Positions 1 to 9,786 are shown, counted from the first letter of the stretch. The stretch: DNA of 64,000 bases from Lolliginicoccus lacisalsi (GCF_014841105.1 NZ_JACYWE010000002.1:406434-470433), one strand, 5' to 3'. A program made the numbers and translations. Notes: generated by a model from the letters alone, not told the origin.

Positions 1-221
1 TCGTCGGCGTCCGCGGCCATGGCGTCGCGGAGGCTCTTGGGCCGGAGGTCGGTCCAGTTCTGCTCCACATACTCGAGGCAGGCGGCCCGGCTGTCCTCGC
101 CGAAGACGACCTTCCATCCTGCGGGCACGTCAGCGAACGAGGGCCACAGCGAGTGCTGCTCCTCGTCGTTGATCAGCACGTAGAAGCGGCCGTTCTCGTC
201 GTCAAAAGGATTGGTGCTCAT
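1..221 (-). CDS. MbtH-like NRPS accessory protein (3' end outside window)
   Basis: MbtH-like proteins are small chaperone-like partners that bind and activate the adenylation domains of non-ribosomal peptide synthetases in the cytoplasm. The frame starts at ATG 221 with [19 protein letters not shown] and carries the family hallmarks SLWPSF, PAGW and WTDLRPKSL, including the conserved tryptophans. About 73 residues are visible, close to the usual 62-75, and the stop codon is not reached before the window edge. The gene lies downstream of, and on the same strand as, a two-gene ABC exporter, so a siderophore or peptide biosynthetic locus probably continues to the left. That is inference, because no NRPS gene is in view. 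I saw no iron-regulator-type box in the 286 bases upstream. Confidence 0.9.
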   Translation of the reverse strand, partial: MSTNPFDDENGRFYVLINDEEQHSLWPSFADVPAGWKVVFGEDSRAACLEYVEQNWTDLRPKSLRDAMAADAD

Positions 222-507
222 CTGTCCTCACTCTGCTTCCAGCGTCGCGCCCCGCGCGGGTCAGTCCGGTGTCCCGTCCCTGCTGCTCGACCAGCCAATA
301 CCGTACTAGGCACGGTTTGGTCCCGTCCATTCGTCGCGCCGGGCGTGATCGCGCGTCCGGTGATGTTCCGGGCGATGGCGCCGACGGTTGTGTTGCTTGT
401 GGCAGCTTATCGGTTGTAGTGGCAGTTCGTGCTCGCATGTGATCTTCCGGGGGGCGATTATTCTCACGCTCCGCCCTCGCGCCCGGACCGTCGACGAGCA
501 GGTTGCC

Positions 508-2307
508 TCACTCGAGGTCATCGTCGTTGATGCTGTCCTTGTCGCGGCCCTCCCACGCGTTCCATAGCTCGGCGTAGCGGCCTCCTCGCTTGAGGAGCTC
601 GCTGTGTGGTCCTTGCTCGATGATGTAGCCATGCTCGAGCACGATGACCCGGTCCGCCCGGGCGGCCTGGGTGAGGCGGTGGGCAACGATCAGAGTGGTG
701 CGGCCATGGGTTGCCTCGTAGGCGTAGTGCTCGAGCTCGCGGGCCCCGGCGCTGCCTGCCTCGGCGGTGGCCTCGTCGAGGACGGCGACGGGCGGGTTGG
801 CAAGGACGAGCCGCGCGAGGGCGATCTGCTGGGCTTGCGCCGCGGTGAGCTGGTATCCGCCTTCGCCGACCATGGTGGCGATTCCCTCGGGGAGGTTGTG
901 CACCCATGCGTGGGCGCCGACGGTGCGCAGTGCGGCCTGGAGGTCATCGTCGCCGGCGAAGGGGTTGGCGAGCCGGAGGTCCTCGAACAGGGGCCCGGAG
1001 AACACGTGCACTTCCTGGCTGATGATGGCCACTTGCTTGCGGAGATCGCGGGAGCCGAGCTCGGCGAGGTCCACGCCGCCGATGCGGGCTTGGCCGGAGC
1101 TTGGCCGGATGACCCCGGCGGCGATCGCGGCGACCGTGGTCTTGCCAGCTCCGGTGGACCCGACGAGGGCCACCCGCTCCCCCGCCGCGATGGTGAGGTT
1201 CACATCGCGCACGACGACGGCGGTGCCGTCGTAGGTGTGGCTGATGGCCTCGAGCTCGAGTGTGGAATCAGTGGGCTGGTCGTTGCGGCCGCGCTCGCGC
1301 ACGACCTCGCTGTTGATCAGTCCCACAAGCCTGCGCATGCCCTCGCCGGCCGCCTGGATGTCGTTGAAGGAGAAGAGGATGTCCTGCATGGGGGCGAAGA
1401 GCCGGTAGAACAGCAGGGCCGCGATGGTGGCCTCGCCGACAGTGATCTGCTCGCCCTCCTGGATGAGCACGAAGCTGATCGCGAGGACGGTACCGAGCCC
1501 GATGTACTGGACGACCTTGCCCGCGGAGACGAAGCGCGAGAGCGACTGGTAGCCGGCGAGGATCTGTTCCCGCGCCTGGCCGGAGGCCTCCGAGATCTGG
1601 GCGGTCTGCTCGTGCTCGAGCCCATAGGCGCGGACGGTGGGCACGCCTTGCATTCCCGCGATGAGCGCCTGGGCGCGCTGTGAGGTCGCTTGCCGCTCCT
1701 GGGTGATGGCGCGCCGGGTGCGTGGCATGTGCAGGCGCAGGACGATCAGGCCGAGGGGGATGGAGACGGCCGCGCCGAGCCCGAGCCGGTAGTCGATGGT
1801 GGTGACCGCGGCGATGCTGAGGACGACGAGGGTGAGGGTGGACATCAAGCTGGCCAGCGAGTTGCGGACGAAGCGCGCGATGGCGGCGACATCATCGTTG
1901 ATGCGGGTCAGCAGGTCTCCCTTGCCCGCTTCCTCGAGCAGGGGCAGCGGCAGCAGCAGGGCATGCTCGAGGGCGCGCTCGCGGAGATTGGCCAGGATGG
2001 TCTCGCCGGTCTTGCCCACGAGGAACGTCGCGGCGCCGGTGAGCAGTCCCGCCATGATCGCGGCGAGGAGGATCTGCACGATGACCGAGGTGATGCGGGA
2101 GGTGGGCGCGTCGGCAAGGACGTCGTCGACGAGCCGGCCGAGCACATACACGGGCACGATCGTGGCGATGGCGCCGATGAGGGAGAACAGGATCGCGAAC
2201 GACACCTGCAGCGGCTGGCGCGCCAGCATGGAGCGGAGCCACACCGCGGCCTGCCGGGAGGTGGCGATCGGCAGGCCCGGGCGTGCCGGGGACTTGCGCG
2301 CCATCAC
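508..2307 (-). CDS. ABC exporter half-transporter with the ATPase-competent nucleotide-binding domain
   Basis: 599-aa half-transporter with an N-terminal six-helix exporter domain (about residues 30-310) and a C-terminal ATPase domain. Walker A GSTGAGKTT (about 381), Walker B VAVLDEAT (about 505) and the H-loop VAHRL (about 539) are intact. The ABC signature is LTAAQ instead of LSGGQ (about 485). It overlaps the upstream half-transporter (2304..4040) by four bases; the start is GTG 2307 or ATG 2304. The neighbour has a good signature but lost Walker A and B, so the two should form a heterodimer with one active and one dead ATP site. The adjacent MbtH-like gene suggests a siderophore or peptide substrate, which is inference; the fold itself is certain. 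Confidence 0.9.
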   Translation of the reverse strand: MMARKSPARPGLPIATSRQAAVWLRSMLARQPLQVSFAILFSLIGAIATIVPVYVLGRLVDDVLADAPTSRITSVIVQILLAAIMAGLLTGAATFLVGKTGETILANLRERALEHALLLPLPLLEEAGKGDLLTRINDDVAAIARFVRNSLASLMSTLTLVVLSIAAVTTIDYRLGLGAAVSIPLGLIVLRLHMPRTRRAITQERQATSQRAQALIAGMQGVPTVRAYGLEHEQTAQISEASGQAREQILAGYQSLSRFVSAGKVVQYIGLGTVLAISFVLIQEGEQITVGEATIAALLFYRLFAPMQDILFSFNDIQAAGEGMRRLVGLINSEVVRERGRNDQPTDSTLELEAISHTYDGTAVVVRDVNLTIAAGERVALVGSTGAGKTTVAAIAAGVIRPSSGQARIGGVDLAELGSRDLRKQVAIISQEVHVFSGPLFEDLRLANPFAGDDDLQAALRTVGAHAWVHNLPEGIATMVGEGGYQLTAAQAQQIALARLVLANPPVAVLDEATAEAGSAGARELEHYAYEATHGRTTLIVAHRLTQAARADRVIVLEHGYIIEQGPHSELLKRGGRYAELWNAWEGRDKDSINDDDLE

Positions 2308-4040
2308 CGCAGCACCGCCTTGCGGTAGTCCTCGCTGGAGCGCACGAGGCCCTCATGGGTGCTCGTCGCGTCGATCTGCCCGTCGCGCAGGACGATCACC
2401 TCGTCGCAGCGTGCCAGCAGCGTGGGGCTGGAGGTGACGAGGATGGTCGTGTGGGCGCGCGGGGTGGATCGGTGCCGGAACTCGACGAGGCCGTCGGCGA
2501 TGGTGTTCTCGGTGACGGCATCCACCGCGGTGGTGGGGTCGTGCAGGACCAGCGCGGAGGGCGCCGCGACGAGGGCGCGAGCGAGCGCGATGCGTTGCCG
2601 CTGGCCGCCCGAGAGGCTCTGCCCGCGATCGGTGACGGCGTGGCCGAGGCCGTCGTGATGCAACGAGACGACATCGTCGGCGGCGGAGGCGGCGAGCGCC
2701 CGATCGACGTGGTCCCCGGTCGCGTCGGGGCGGCCCGCGGTGACATTGGACCCGATGGTGCCGGTGAACAGGTCCGTGCTGTGCGGCTCGACGATGAGCG
2801 CGCCCCGTGCCTGCTCCGCATCGATGTCCTGGAACCGGATATCCCCCACCAGCACCTCACCGCTGTAGCCGGTGCGGGGGACCTGGCCGGAGAGGATCTC
2901 CACGAGCGCCTCGGCGTCGTGCGGATCGTAGGCGACGATGCCGAGAAGGGTGCCCGCGCGCGCCTCGAGGGTCAGTCCGCGCAGGGACCTGTAGCTGATA
3001 TCACGAAGGGCGACGTCGCGCCGGCCCGGGGGCAGATCGGCACGACGCTCCTCGAGGAGGTACTCGGCGCCGAGTATCGCCGAGACGTTGCGGGCGGAGG
3101 CGCGGGCGGTGGCCACGGCGCGCGGCAGGGCGGACAGCGTGCCCAGCGGCCCGGGCAGGAACTGCGACAGCCCCACGACGGCGATCAGCTCGCCGACGGT
3201 GATGGTCCCCTCCAGGGCGAGGTAGCCGCCGTAGCCCGCGACGAGCACGGCGAGCACGCCGTTGGCGGTGAGCGATGCCCCGGTGAACAGCCCATTGATC
3301 CGCGTATACCGGGTGGCCGCGCGCAGGGCGATGCGGCTCTGGGTGCGGTACCGGTGGGCTGCCATCTCCTCGCCGCCGATGCCGCGCAGCGGCCGGAGCC
3401 CACTGACGAGGTCGGTCGCGAGGGCCGATGCCCATCCTGCCGCGGTCTGCTGCTCCCCGGCGTGCCGGGTGAGCGCGGGGGCGGCCCGGTTGAGCGCGCC
3501 GAGGATCAGCGGGGTCGCGATCACCACGGCGGCGCCGAGCGCTGGATTGATGACGAGGAGCGCGACGACGGCCACGCCAGCCGCGACGAGGGCGGCGACG
3601 GCCCTCGCCGCCACGCCGAGAATGCCGGCGGCGCGGTCGGCGGATTGCGTGCTGATCGTGAGGAGCTGGCCGATCCGCGGTCGCCGGCGCATCCCGCGCG
3701 GATCAAGGATGCGGGCGACGAGCTCGAGGCGCAGGCTGTGCGCCTCGGACTCGACGACACGGCGCAGGAGGCGCTGCGCGAGCCGCCAGGAGACCACGAT
3801 CACGATGAACAGGCCCACGAGCAGGGCGCCGTACTCGAGCATCGATTCGGTCTCCGCGGTGCCCACCACGCGGTCGATCAGCAGACCGATCGCGATGGGG
3901 ACGAGCGTCTCGGCGAACTGGTAGATGCTGAGCAGCACAACGGAAATGGGGAACAGGAAGCGATTGCGGCGGAACACTCGCGGCAGGATCTCGCGGCCCC
4001 GTGTCGCGGGGGGCCGTGATCGTGGTGGTGATTCCTCCAT
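2304..4040 (-). CDS. ABC exporter half-transporter with degenerate nucleotide-binding domain
   Basis: 578-aa half-transporter. Hydrophobic segments between about residues 25 and 290 form the exporter domain. In the ATPase domain the Walker A position reads GIVAYDPHDAEAL (about 365), with no GxxGxGKS/T. Walker B is LVLHDPTT, so the catalytic Glu is Pro (about 491), and the H-loop His is Ser in TSSPTLL (about 533). The signature SLSGGQRQRIALARAL (about 473) is perfect. This mirrors the defects of its partner. Start ATG 4040 follows a GGGAGG ribosome site. A purely structural NBD that lends its signature motif to the partner is the likely role. Confidence 0.88.
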   Translation of the reverse strand: MEESPPRSRPPATRGREILPRVFRRNRFLFPISVVLLSIYQFAETLVPIAIGLLIDRVVGTAETESMLEYGALLVGLFIVIVVSWRLAQRLLRRVVESEAHSLRLELVARILDPRGMRRRPRIGQLLTISTQSADRAAGILGVAARAVAALVAAGVAVVALLVINPALGAAVVIATPLILGALNRAAPALTRHAGEQQTAAGWASALATDLVSGLRPLRGIGGEEMAAHRYRTQSRIALRAATRYTRINGLFTGASLTANGVLAVLVAGYGGYLALEGTITVGELIAVVGLSQFLPGPLGTLSALPRAVATARASARNVSAILGAEYLLEERRADLPPGRRDVALRDISYRSLRGLTLEARAGTLLGIVAYDPHDAEALVEILSGQVPRTGYSGEVLVGDIRFQDIDAEQARGALIVEPHSTDLFTGTIGSNVTAGRPDATGDHVDRALAASAADDVVSLHHDGLGHAVTDRGQSLSGGQRQRIALARALVAAPSALVLHDPTTAVDAVTENTIADGLVEFRHRSTPRAHTTILVTSSPTLLARCDEVIVLRDGQIDATSTHEGLVRSSEDYRKAVLR

Positions 4041-4259
4041 GTCGCCTCCCTGCTGGGGCCATCCCCCGCCGACACTAGCCGACGCATGGCTACCCTGGTT
4101 GGCTGTTCGATGCCCGAATTTCGCATCGGATCGGCAGTTCGGTCATGCTGTAGGGCACGCACGATCGCTCGTGCCGCTCGAGCTGGGCACTGCCCGGGGC
4201 GGCGGCCCGCCGGTGACGAGCAACGACAACGCTGACGGTGACAGTACTGGAGGACAAGC

Positions 4260-4430
4260 ATGGCTGCACGGGCCGAGAACCATGTCATCACTGATGACGA
4301 GATCGAGCCGCTCGCCGACGAGACGGCCCGGCAGGCACAGCGCGTCGTGGCAGCGCATGCCAAGGACGCCGACGAGTGCCGCATGTTCCTCTCCATGCTG
4401 GGAATAGGTCCGGCTGCTCGCGCGGAGTGA
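4260..4430 (+). CDS. Conserved 56-aa actinobacterial protein next to otsA
   Basis: A short open frame starting at ATG 4260, six bases after a GGAGG site at 4249-4253, and ending at TGA 4430. The peptide is acidic and helical-looking, with a central ETARQAQRVVAAHAKDADEC segment followed by RMFLSMLGIGP and a single Cys. I recall a small unknown protein of about this size (Rv3489) immediately upstream of otsA in M. tuberculosis; the position here is the same, 70 bases before otsA. Function is unknown. The strong ribosome site and conserved location support a real gene. Confidence 0.72.
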   Translation: MAARAENHVITDDEIEPLADETARQAQRVVAAHAKDADECRMFLSMLGIGPAARAE

Positions 4431-4500
4431 TCGCTGAGCGGTTATCGTCGATACGGTTGCCGCTGCCCGGTAGCCAGGTTGGGCCCGACGAGCCAGCGAG

Positions 4501-6003
4501 GTGTCCGTGATGTCCCCTGGAGCTTCCTCCAGCAACAAGCCCGGTGCGGAAGCGGTGCCTGTCCCCGATACCCCGGAGCCGGGCGCGCAGCTCGTCGTGG
4601 TGGCCAATCGACTTCCTGTTGATCTCGAGCAGCTCCCCGATGGCTCCCATAAGTGGAAGCGCAGCCCCGGGGGCCTGGTGACCGCTCTCGAGCCAGTGCT
4701 GCGGCGCAACAAGGGCGCCTGGGTGGGCTGGCCGGGCGTCGCGGACGCGGAGGTCGAGCCCATCGTCGAGGATGGGTTGTCGCTGTATCCGGTGCGCCTG
4801 TCCGAGCGCGAGGTCGCGGACTACTACGAGGGCTTCTCGAACGGCACCTTGTGGCCGCTCTACCACGATGTAGTGGTCAAGCCCATTTATGATCGCACCT
4901 GGTGGAACACCTACGTGGAGGTCAACCGGCGGTTCGCCGAGGCCACCGCCGAGGTGGCCCGCGAGGGCGCGACGGTATGGATCCAGGACTACCAGCTGCA
5001 GCTGGTGCCGAAGATGCTGCGGATGCTGCGCCCGGACCTGACGATCGGCTTCTTCCTGCACATCCCCTTCCCGCCGGTGGAGATCTTCATGCAGCTCCCC
5101 TGGCGCGCGGAGATCATCGACGGCCTGCTCGGCGCCGACCTCGTGGGCTTCCACCTGCCGGGAGGCGCGCAGAACTTCCTGTACCTGGCCAACCGGCTTG
5201 CCGGGCACTCGACGACCCGCGGCACCGTGGGGGTGCGCAGCAAGTTCGGCGAGGTCTCGGTGGGTTTCCGCACGGTGCGGGTGGGCGCCTTCCCCATCTC
5301 GATCGCCTCGGCGGAGATCGATGAGCTCGCCCGCTCGAAGGCGGTGAAGGCGCGGGCGAAGCAGATCCGCGCGGAGCTCGGCAATCCGCGGCGCATCATG
5401 CTCGGGGTGGATCGGCTGGACTACACCAAGGGCATCAACATCCGGTTGCTGGCGCTGCAGGAACTGCTCGCGGAGGGGCGCCTCGAGCCGTCCGAGACCG
5501 TCTTCGTCCAGCTCGCCACCCCCTCGCGGGAGCGAGTGGATCACTACATCCAGATGCGCGATGAGATCGAGCGCAATGTCGGCCGCATCAATGGCGACTA
5601 CGGCGAGGTCGGGCGCCCGGTGGTGCATTACATCCATCGGCCGATCCCCCGCCAGGAGCTGATCGCGTTCTTCGCCGCCGCCGATGTGATGCTGGTGACC
5701 CCGGTCCGCGACGGGATGAACCTGGTGGCCAAGGAGTATGTGGCGAGCCGCAACGATCTCGGCGGGGCGCTGCTGCTGAGCGAGTTCACCGGTGCCGCGA
5801 TGGAGCTGCGCCAGGCATACCTGGTGAACCCGCACGATCTCGACGGCGTGAAGGACACGCTGCTCGAGGCCCTCGACCAGGCACCGGCGGAGGGCAAGCG
5901 CCGCATGAAGGCGATGCGCCGGCAAGTCCTGGCCCATGATGTGGACCGCTGGGCGCGCTCGTTCCTCGATGCCCTCGCGCTGGGCAAGGAGTCCCGCCCA
6001 TGA
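4501..6003 (+). CDS. otsA: Trehalose-6-phosphate synthase (GT20)
   Basis: Transfers glucose from UDP- or ADP-glucose to glucose-6-phosphate to make trehalose-6-phosphate in the cytoplasm, the first step of the OtsAB pathway. The 500-aa protein has the N-terminal [10 protein letters not shown] motif, [35 protein letters not shown] near the middle and [17 protein letters not shown] toward the end, all diagnostic of glycosyltransferase family 20. GTG 4501 is the upstream start; ATG 4510 is an in-frame alternative. Its stop overlaps the start of otsB by four bases (ATGA), so synthase and phosphatase are translationally coupled. Confidence 0.97.
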   Translation: MSVMSPGASSSNKPGAEAVPVPDTPEPGAQLVVVANRLPVDLEQLPDGSHKWKRSPGGLVTALEPVLRRNKGAWVGWPGVADAEVEPIVEDGLSLYPVRLSEREVADYYEGFSNGTLWPLYHDVVVKPIYDRTWWNTYVEVNRRFAEATAEVAREGATVWIQDYQLQLVPKMLRMLRPDLTIGFFLHIPFPPVEIFMQLPWRAEIIDGLLGADLVGFHLPGGAQNFLYLANRLAGHSTTRGTVGVRSKFGEVSVGFRTVRVGAFPISIASAEIDELARSKAVKARAKQIRAELGNPRRIMLGVDRLDYTKGINIRLLALQELLAEGRLEPSETVFVQLATPSRERVDHYIQMRDEIERNVGRINGDYGEVGRPVVHYIHRPIPRQELIAFFAAADVMLVTPVRDGMNLVAKEYVASRNDLGGALLLSEFTGAAMELRQAYLVNPHDLDGVKDTLLEALDQAPAEGKRRMKAMRRQVLAHDVDRWARSFLDALALGKESRP

Positions 6004-7556
6004 GCGTGCAGGATCTTCCGGTAGAGCTGCGCCGCGCGCTGGTGCAGGCCGCCCGCACGCCCCGGCTGCTGGTGGCGTGCGACTACGACGGCACGATGGC
6101 CCCGATCGTCGCCGACCCGGACCAGGCATACCCGAACTCGGCGTCGGTCCGGGCCCTGCGGGCGATGGCGACGATGCCGTCCACCACGGCCGCGGTGATC
6201 TCGGGCCGGGCCCTGCGGGATCTCGCGACGCTCTCGCGGCTTCCCGCCGAGGTGCACCTGGTGGGCAGCCACGGCTCCGAGTTCGAGGTCGGGTTCGTCC
6301 ACGAGATCAACGCGGAAGCCAAGGCGCTGCTGCGCGAGCTGCAGGCCGAGCTGGAGTCGATCGTCGAGCGCCATCCTGGCGTGACGGTGGAGGCGAAGCC
6401 GGCGAGCATCGCGCTGCATGTCCGTCGCGCGGAGAGTTCCGAGACCGGGGACAGTGCCCTCGATTCGGTGCGCGCGGGCGCCGCCCGCTGGGACGGCGTG
6501 CAGGTAACCGAGGGCAAGGCAGTGATCGAGCTCGCGGTCATCTCCACCGACAAGGGCCAGGCCCTCGATATCCTGCGCCACCAAGAGGGTGCGTCCGCCG
6601 CGGTGTTCTTCGGTGATGACGTCACCGACGAGAAGGCATTCCGGCGCCTGCACGGCCCGGATGTGGGGGTGAAGGTCGGCGACGGGGAGACCCTGGCCGC
6701 GCACCGCATCGCCTCGACCAACGATGTGGCTCTAGCGCTGGCGTTCCTCATGGAGGAACGACGGACCTGGTTGCACGGGGATAGCGCCACGCCGATCGAG
6801 CGATTGACCATGCTCGCGAGCCCGCGGGCGGTGGCCTTGCTAACACCGAGCGCCACGCTGAGCTGGCTGTGCCACCCGGAGCCGGATTCCGCGGCAGTGT
6901 TCGCGCACCTGCTTGGAGGGGTCGGGTCGGGGCATTTCTCGATCGGCCCGGAGCGGGAGTCGCTGCCGCTGAGCCAGCAGTACGTCGATGGCACCATGAC
7001 TGTGGAGACGCGCTGGTCGAGCTTGCTGGTGACCGACTACCTGCCGCATGACGCGCCCACCGGGCGCACGGACGTGACGCGAGTGATCAGCGGCGATGCA
7101 TCGGCGGTGGTGACGTTCGCGCCTCGGCCAGAGTTCGGGCAGGTCCCGGTGCGCATCATCGCCGAGGCGGACGGGCTGCGCGTGGAGGGCACGAACGATC
7201 CGATCGTGCTGCGCTCCCCCGGTGTCACGTGGTCGGTCAAGAGCGATGGCGTGCAGGAATCCGCGACCGCCGTGGTGCGGCCGAACGGTGCCGATGTGGT
7301 GCTGGAGCTGCGCTGCGGCACCTGGGACCTGGGCCCGCATGCGCTGTCCGAGGCCGAGCGGCGGCAGGTCGCCGAGGCGTACTGGTCGGATTGGGCCGAC
7401 ACCCTGCGACTGCCACCGCTGAAGCAGGACCTGATGAAGCGCTCGGCGCTGACGCTGCGCGGCCTGGTGCATTCGGATACGGGCGGGATCCTCGCTGCCG
7501 CGACGCCGTCGCTGCCCGAGGAGATCGGCGGGGTGCGCAATTGGGACTACCGGTAG
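6000..7556 (+). CDS. otsB: Trehalose-6-phosphate phosphatase fused to GH15 N-terminal part, ended by in-frame TAG
   Basis: Residues 1-250 are a complete HAD-type trehalose phosphatase: [10 protein letters not shown] holds the nucleophile Asp, and [12 protein letters not shown] the distal acidic motif. From about residue 270 ([17 protein letters not shown]) the protein continues into the beta-sandwich part of a GH15 glucoamylase/trehalase. It stops at TAG 7554-7556 immediately after GGVRNWDYR, in the middle of the family motif normally read as NWDYRYCWLRDA. The same frame resumes with CWLRDAAMTA and runs to 8546 (848 codons in all). As read, the phosphatase is intact while the GH15 catalytic barrel is lost. 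A single C-to-G change (TAC to TAG) explains the break; readthrough or a sequencing error are alternatives. Confidence 0.9.
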   Translation: MSVQDLPVELRRALVQAARTPRLLVACDYDGTMAPIVADPDQAYPNSASVRALRAMATMPSTTAAVISGRALRDLATLSRLPAEVHLVGSHGSEFEVGFVHEINAEAKALLRELQAELESIVERHPGVTVEAKPASIALHVRRAESSETGDSALDSVRAGAARWDGVQVTEGKAVIELAVISTDKGQALDILRHQEGASAAVFFGDDVTDEKAFRRLHGPDVGVKVGDGETLAAHRIASTNDVALALAFLMEERRTWLHGDSATPIERLTMLASPRAVALLTPSATLSWLCHPEPDSAAVFAHLLGGVGSGHFSIGPERESLPLSQQYVDGTMTVETRWSSLLVTDYLPHDAPTGRTDVTRVISGDASAVVTFAPRPEFGQVPVRIIAEADGLRVEGTNDPIVLRSPGVTWSVKSDGVQESATAVVRPNGADVVLELRCGTWDLGPHALSEAERRQVAEAYWSDWADTLRLPPLKQDLMKRSALTLRGLVHSDTGGILAAATPSLPEEIGGVRNWDYR

Positions 7557-8546
7557 TGCTGGCTGCGCGATGCGGCGATGACCGCGTCCGCGCTGGTCGC
7601 GGTGGGGTCGACGAGCGAGGCGGAGGCATACCTGGAATGGGTGCATCGCGTGCTCGATACGGTGCCCGGTCCCGAGCGGTTGCATCCGCTGTACACCTTG
7701 CACGGCGGGGCGCTGCCACCGGAGGCGGTGATCGATTCGCTGCCGGGGTACGCGGGCTCGCGGCCGGTCCGGGTTTCCAACGCGGCGAACAACCAGGTGC
7801 AGCTCGACGTGTTCGGGCCGATCGTGGAGCTCATCCATGATCTCGCGATCGTCCGGCACGAGGCGGGACATGCCGACCCTTTGTCGGGCCGGGACTGGGA
7901 GCTTGTCGCGGCGATGGTCTCGGCGGTCTCGCGGCGCTGGGCGGAGCCGGATCATGGCATCTGGGAGATCCGTGGCGCGCCCCGGCACCATGTGTACTCG
8001 AAGGTGATGTGCTGGCTCACCGTGGATCGCGCGCTCCGCCTCGCGGAGCGATTCGATCATGAGGTGACGCCGGGCTGGCAGACCTTGCGCGACGTCATTT
8101 CCGCGCAGGTGCGCGGGCGCGGCTGGAATGATCACATCCGGTCCTACACCGCGGCCTATGGGGGCGACGACCTCGATGCGGCGACGCTGCACATTGGCTT
8201 GTCCGGCCTCATCGATCCGTCGAGCGAGCGATTCGCCGCGACCGTCGTGGCGACCGAGGCCGAGCTGCGCAGCGGCGCGACGGTGTACCGCTACCACCAT
8301 GATGATGGGCTGCCCGGCGGCGAGGGTGGCTTCCACCTCTGCGCGGCCTGGCTGGTGGAGGCCTACCTGCTGACTGGGCAACGTGTGCAGGCCGAGGCAC
8401 TGTTCGCCCAGCTCGTGGCGGCGGCCGGGCCGACCGGGCTGCTTAGCGAGGAATACGATCCGGTGGCGGAGCGAGCATTGGGCAACCACCCCCAGGCGTA
8501 TAGCCATATCGGGCTGCTGCGCTGCGCGGCGCTGCTGTCCCAATAG
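7557..8546 (+). pseudogene. GH15 catalytic barrel separated from otsB by an amber codon
   Basis: In-frame continuation of the otsB-GH15 fusion. It holds the rest of the (alpha/alpha)6 barrel, including CWLRDA at the start, DHGIWEIRG with the presumed catalytic acid, and LLSEEYDP with the presumed catalytic base. It ends at TAG 8546. No frameshift is present, and the only defect in the 848-codon frame is the TAG at 7554-7556. An internal ATG at 7578 could in principle restart translation, but no ribosome site precedes it and the motif before it would be missing. In related proteins this domain is a glucoamylase- or trehalase-type hydrolase. Its codon pattern still looks like coding sequence, so the stop is recent, suppressed or an error. 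Confidence 0.75.
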
Positions 8547-8578
8547 GGGGCCAGGGGGCACCAGCCTCGTTGCCTGGC

Positions 8579-9667
8579 TCAGCGGCGCCGGGGCGCGGCG
8601 ATGGTGGATCCGTGGTGGACGGAGGTGGCCAGCAGCTCCTCGCGGCTGCCAGTGCTGGGGGCGAGGGCCATGAGGATCTCCCCGGCCCGCTGTCCCTTCT
8701 CCTCCGAGGGCTGGACGACGGTGGTGAGGTCGGCGCGCATCGCGTCGGCGGTGCCGTCGAAACCGGTGACGCTCAGCTCGTCCGGGATGACGATGCCGTG
8801 CTCGGCGGCCCAGGTCATCGCGCCGAGGGCTAGCACATCGGTGGTGCAGAGCAGCGCAGTGATGCCGGGGTCCTGGTCGAGCGCGGCCTGCGCGGCCCGC
8901 GCCCCGGACTCCCGCGTGTGGCTGGCGGTCTCGATGATCGTGAGGGCCACCTCGTGGGGTTGCTGCGCGGCAGCGTCGGCGATGGCCTGGATGCGATCGC
9001 GCTGGACGCTGTACCGGGAGGCGAGCGCGGCGTCGAGCGGGGTGGTGCCGTCGCGCTTGCTGTCGCCGAGGCGCATGGCGAGGATGCCGATGCTGCGGTG
9101 CCCGAGGTCGAGCACGATGCGGGCGAGCGCGAGCATGGCGGCGTGATCGTCAATGCCGACGCGGACGGTGCCGTCGATCCCGGCTGGCTGGTCGCAGACG
9201 ACGAGGGGGAGGTGGCGTTCCATCGCGGCGCCGAAGTAGGGGTCGTTCTCGGGAACCGAGTAGGCGACGAAGCCGTCGACGCTGGCCTTGTTGACGACAT
9301 CCGCGGCGGCTCCGGGCTCGTGGTCGGGGGCGGCGGGCACGATGAGCAGGGCTCGTCCCGCTGCGTCGCACTCGTTGGCGAGCCCAGCGACGAAGTCAAC
9401 GGCGGCAGGGTCGCGGAACGAGTAGCTCAGCGGCTGGTCGAGGAGCAGCCCGATGGTGTCGGCGCGGCGGGTGCGCAGCGAGCGGGCGACGGGGTCCGGG
9501 CCGGAGTATCCGAGCTCCTTGGCGGCGCTGAGCACCCGCTCGCGCAGCTCGGGCGAGAGCTGGTCGGGGCGGTTGTAGGCGTTGGAGACGGTGGTGCGCG
9601 AGATCTTGAGCTCGGCGGCCAGGGAGGCGAGCGTGACCCGTCGTCGCGGCCGGGGGGTTCGGGACAT
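8579..9667 (-). CDS. LacI-family transcriptional regulator
   Basis: 362-aa repressor-type protein. The N-terminal helix-turn-helix reads VTLASLAAELKISRTTVSNAYNRP in two overlapping stretches, the hinge region carries PVARSLRTRR, and the rest is a periplasmic-binding-protein-like effector domain (LGLL to PSTGSREEL). ATG 9667 puts the DNA-binding domain close to the N-terminus as is usual for the family; ATG 9700 is an in-frame alternative. It is convergent with the GH15 end and divergent from znuA, 119 bases apart, so it could act on either the sugar genes or its own promoter. The ligand is unknown. It resembles in my memory a mycobacterial regulator of the Rv3575c type. Confidence 0.88.
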   Translation of the reverse strand: MSRTPRPRRRVTLASLAAELKISRTTVSNAYNRPDQLSPELRERVLSAAKELGYSGPDPVARSLRTRRADTIGLLLDQPLSYSFRDPAAVDFVAGLANECDAAGRALLIVPAAPDHEPGAAADVVNKASVDGFVAYSVPENDPYFGAAMERHLPLVVCDQPAGIDGTVRVGIDDHAAMLALARIVLDLGHRSIGILAMRLGDSKRDGTTPLDAALASRYSVQRDRIQAIADAAAQQPHEVALTIIETASHTRESGARAAQAALDQDPGITALLCTTDVLALGAMTWAAEHGIVIPDELSVTGFDGTADAMRADLTTVVQPSEEKGQRAGEILMALAPSTGSREELLATSVHHGSTIAAPRRR

Positions 9668-9744
9668 AGTGGTGGACGTTATCGGGCTTGTGTGAGGCAT
9701 TGCACGGATTCGAGTTTTCGTGCCGGCCCCGTCACCCCGTAGAC

Positions 9745-9775
9745 TGACATGGAAACCATAACCATTTCGGATAAC
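9745..9775 (+). promoter_or_regulatory. Candidate metal-regulator operator upstream of znuA
   Basis: The 42 bases before znuA contain a relatively AT-rich stretch with GAAA and TTTC arms nine bases apart, flanking CCATAACCA. It is placed where a Zur- or MntR-type repressor would block transcription or ribosome access. The match to the Zur consensus I remember is weak, so this is only a positional suggestion. Confidence 0.25.
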
Positions 9776-9786
9776 AAGGGGGAGCC

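Noticed and set aside
222-507. Iron-regulator box before the MbtH-like gene
   Set aside because: No TTAGG-type palindrome found; the ACCGT/ACGGT dyad near 300 is too weak.
2283-4019. 578-aa plus-strand frame opposite the ABC half-transporter
   Set aside because: It mirrors the reverse strand of a fully motif-bearing gene and shows low-complexity Asp/Gly/Glu-rich sequence without domains; a high-GC antisense artefact.
4288-6129. 613-aa minus-strand frame opposite otsA
   Set aside because: Shadow of otsA; His/Arg/Leu-rich with no recognisable domain.
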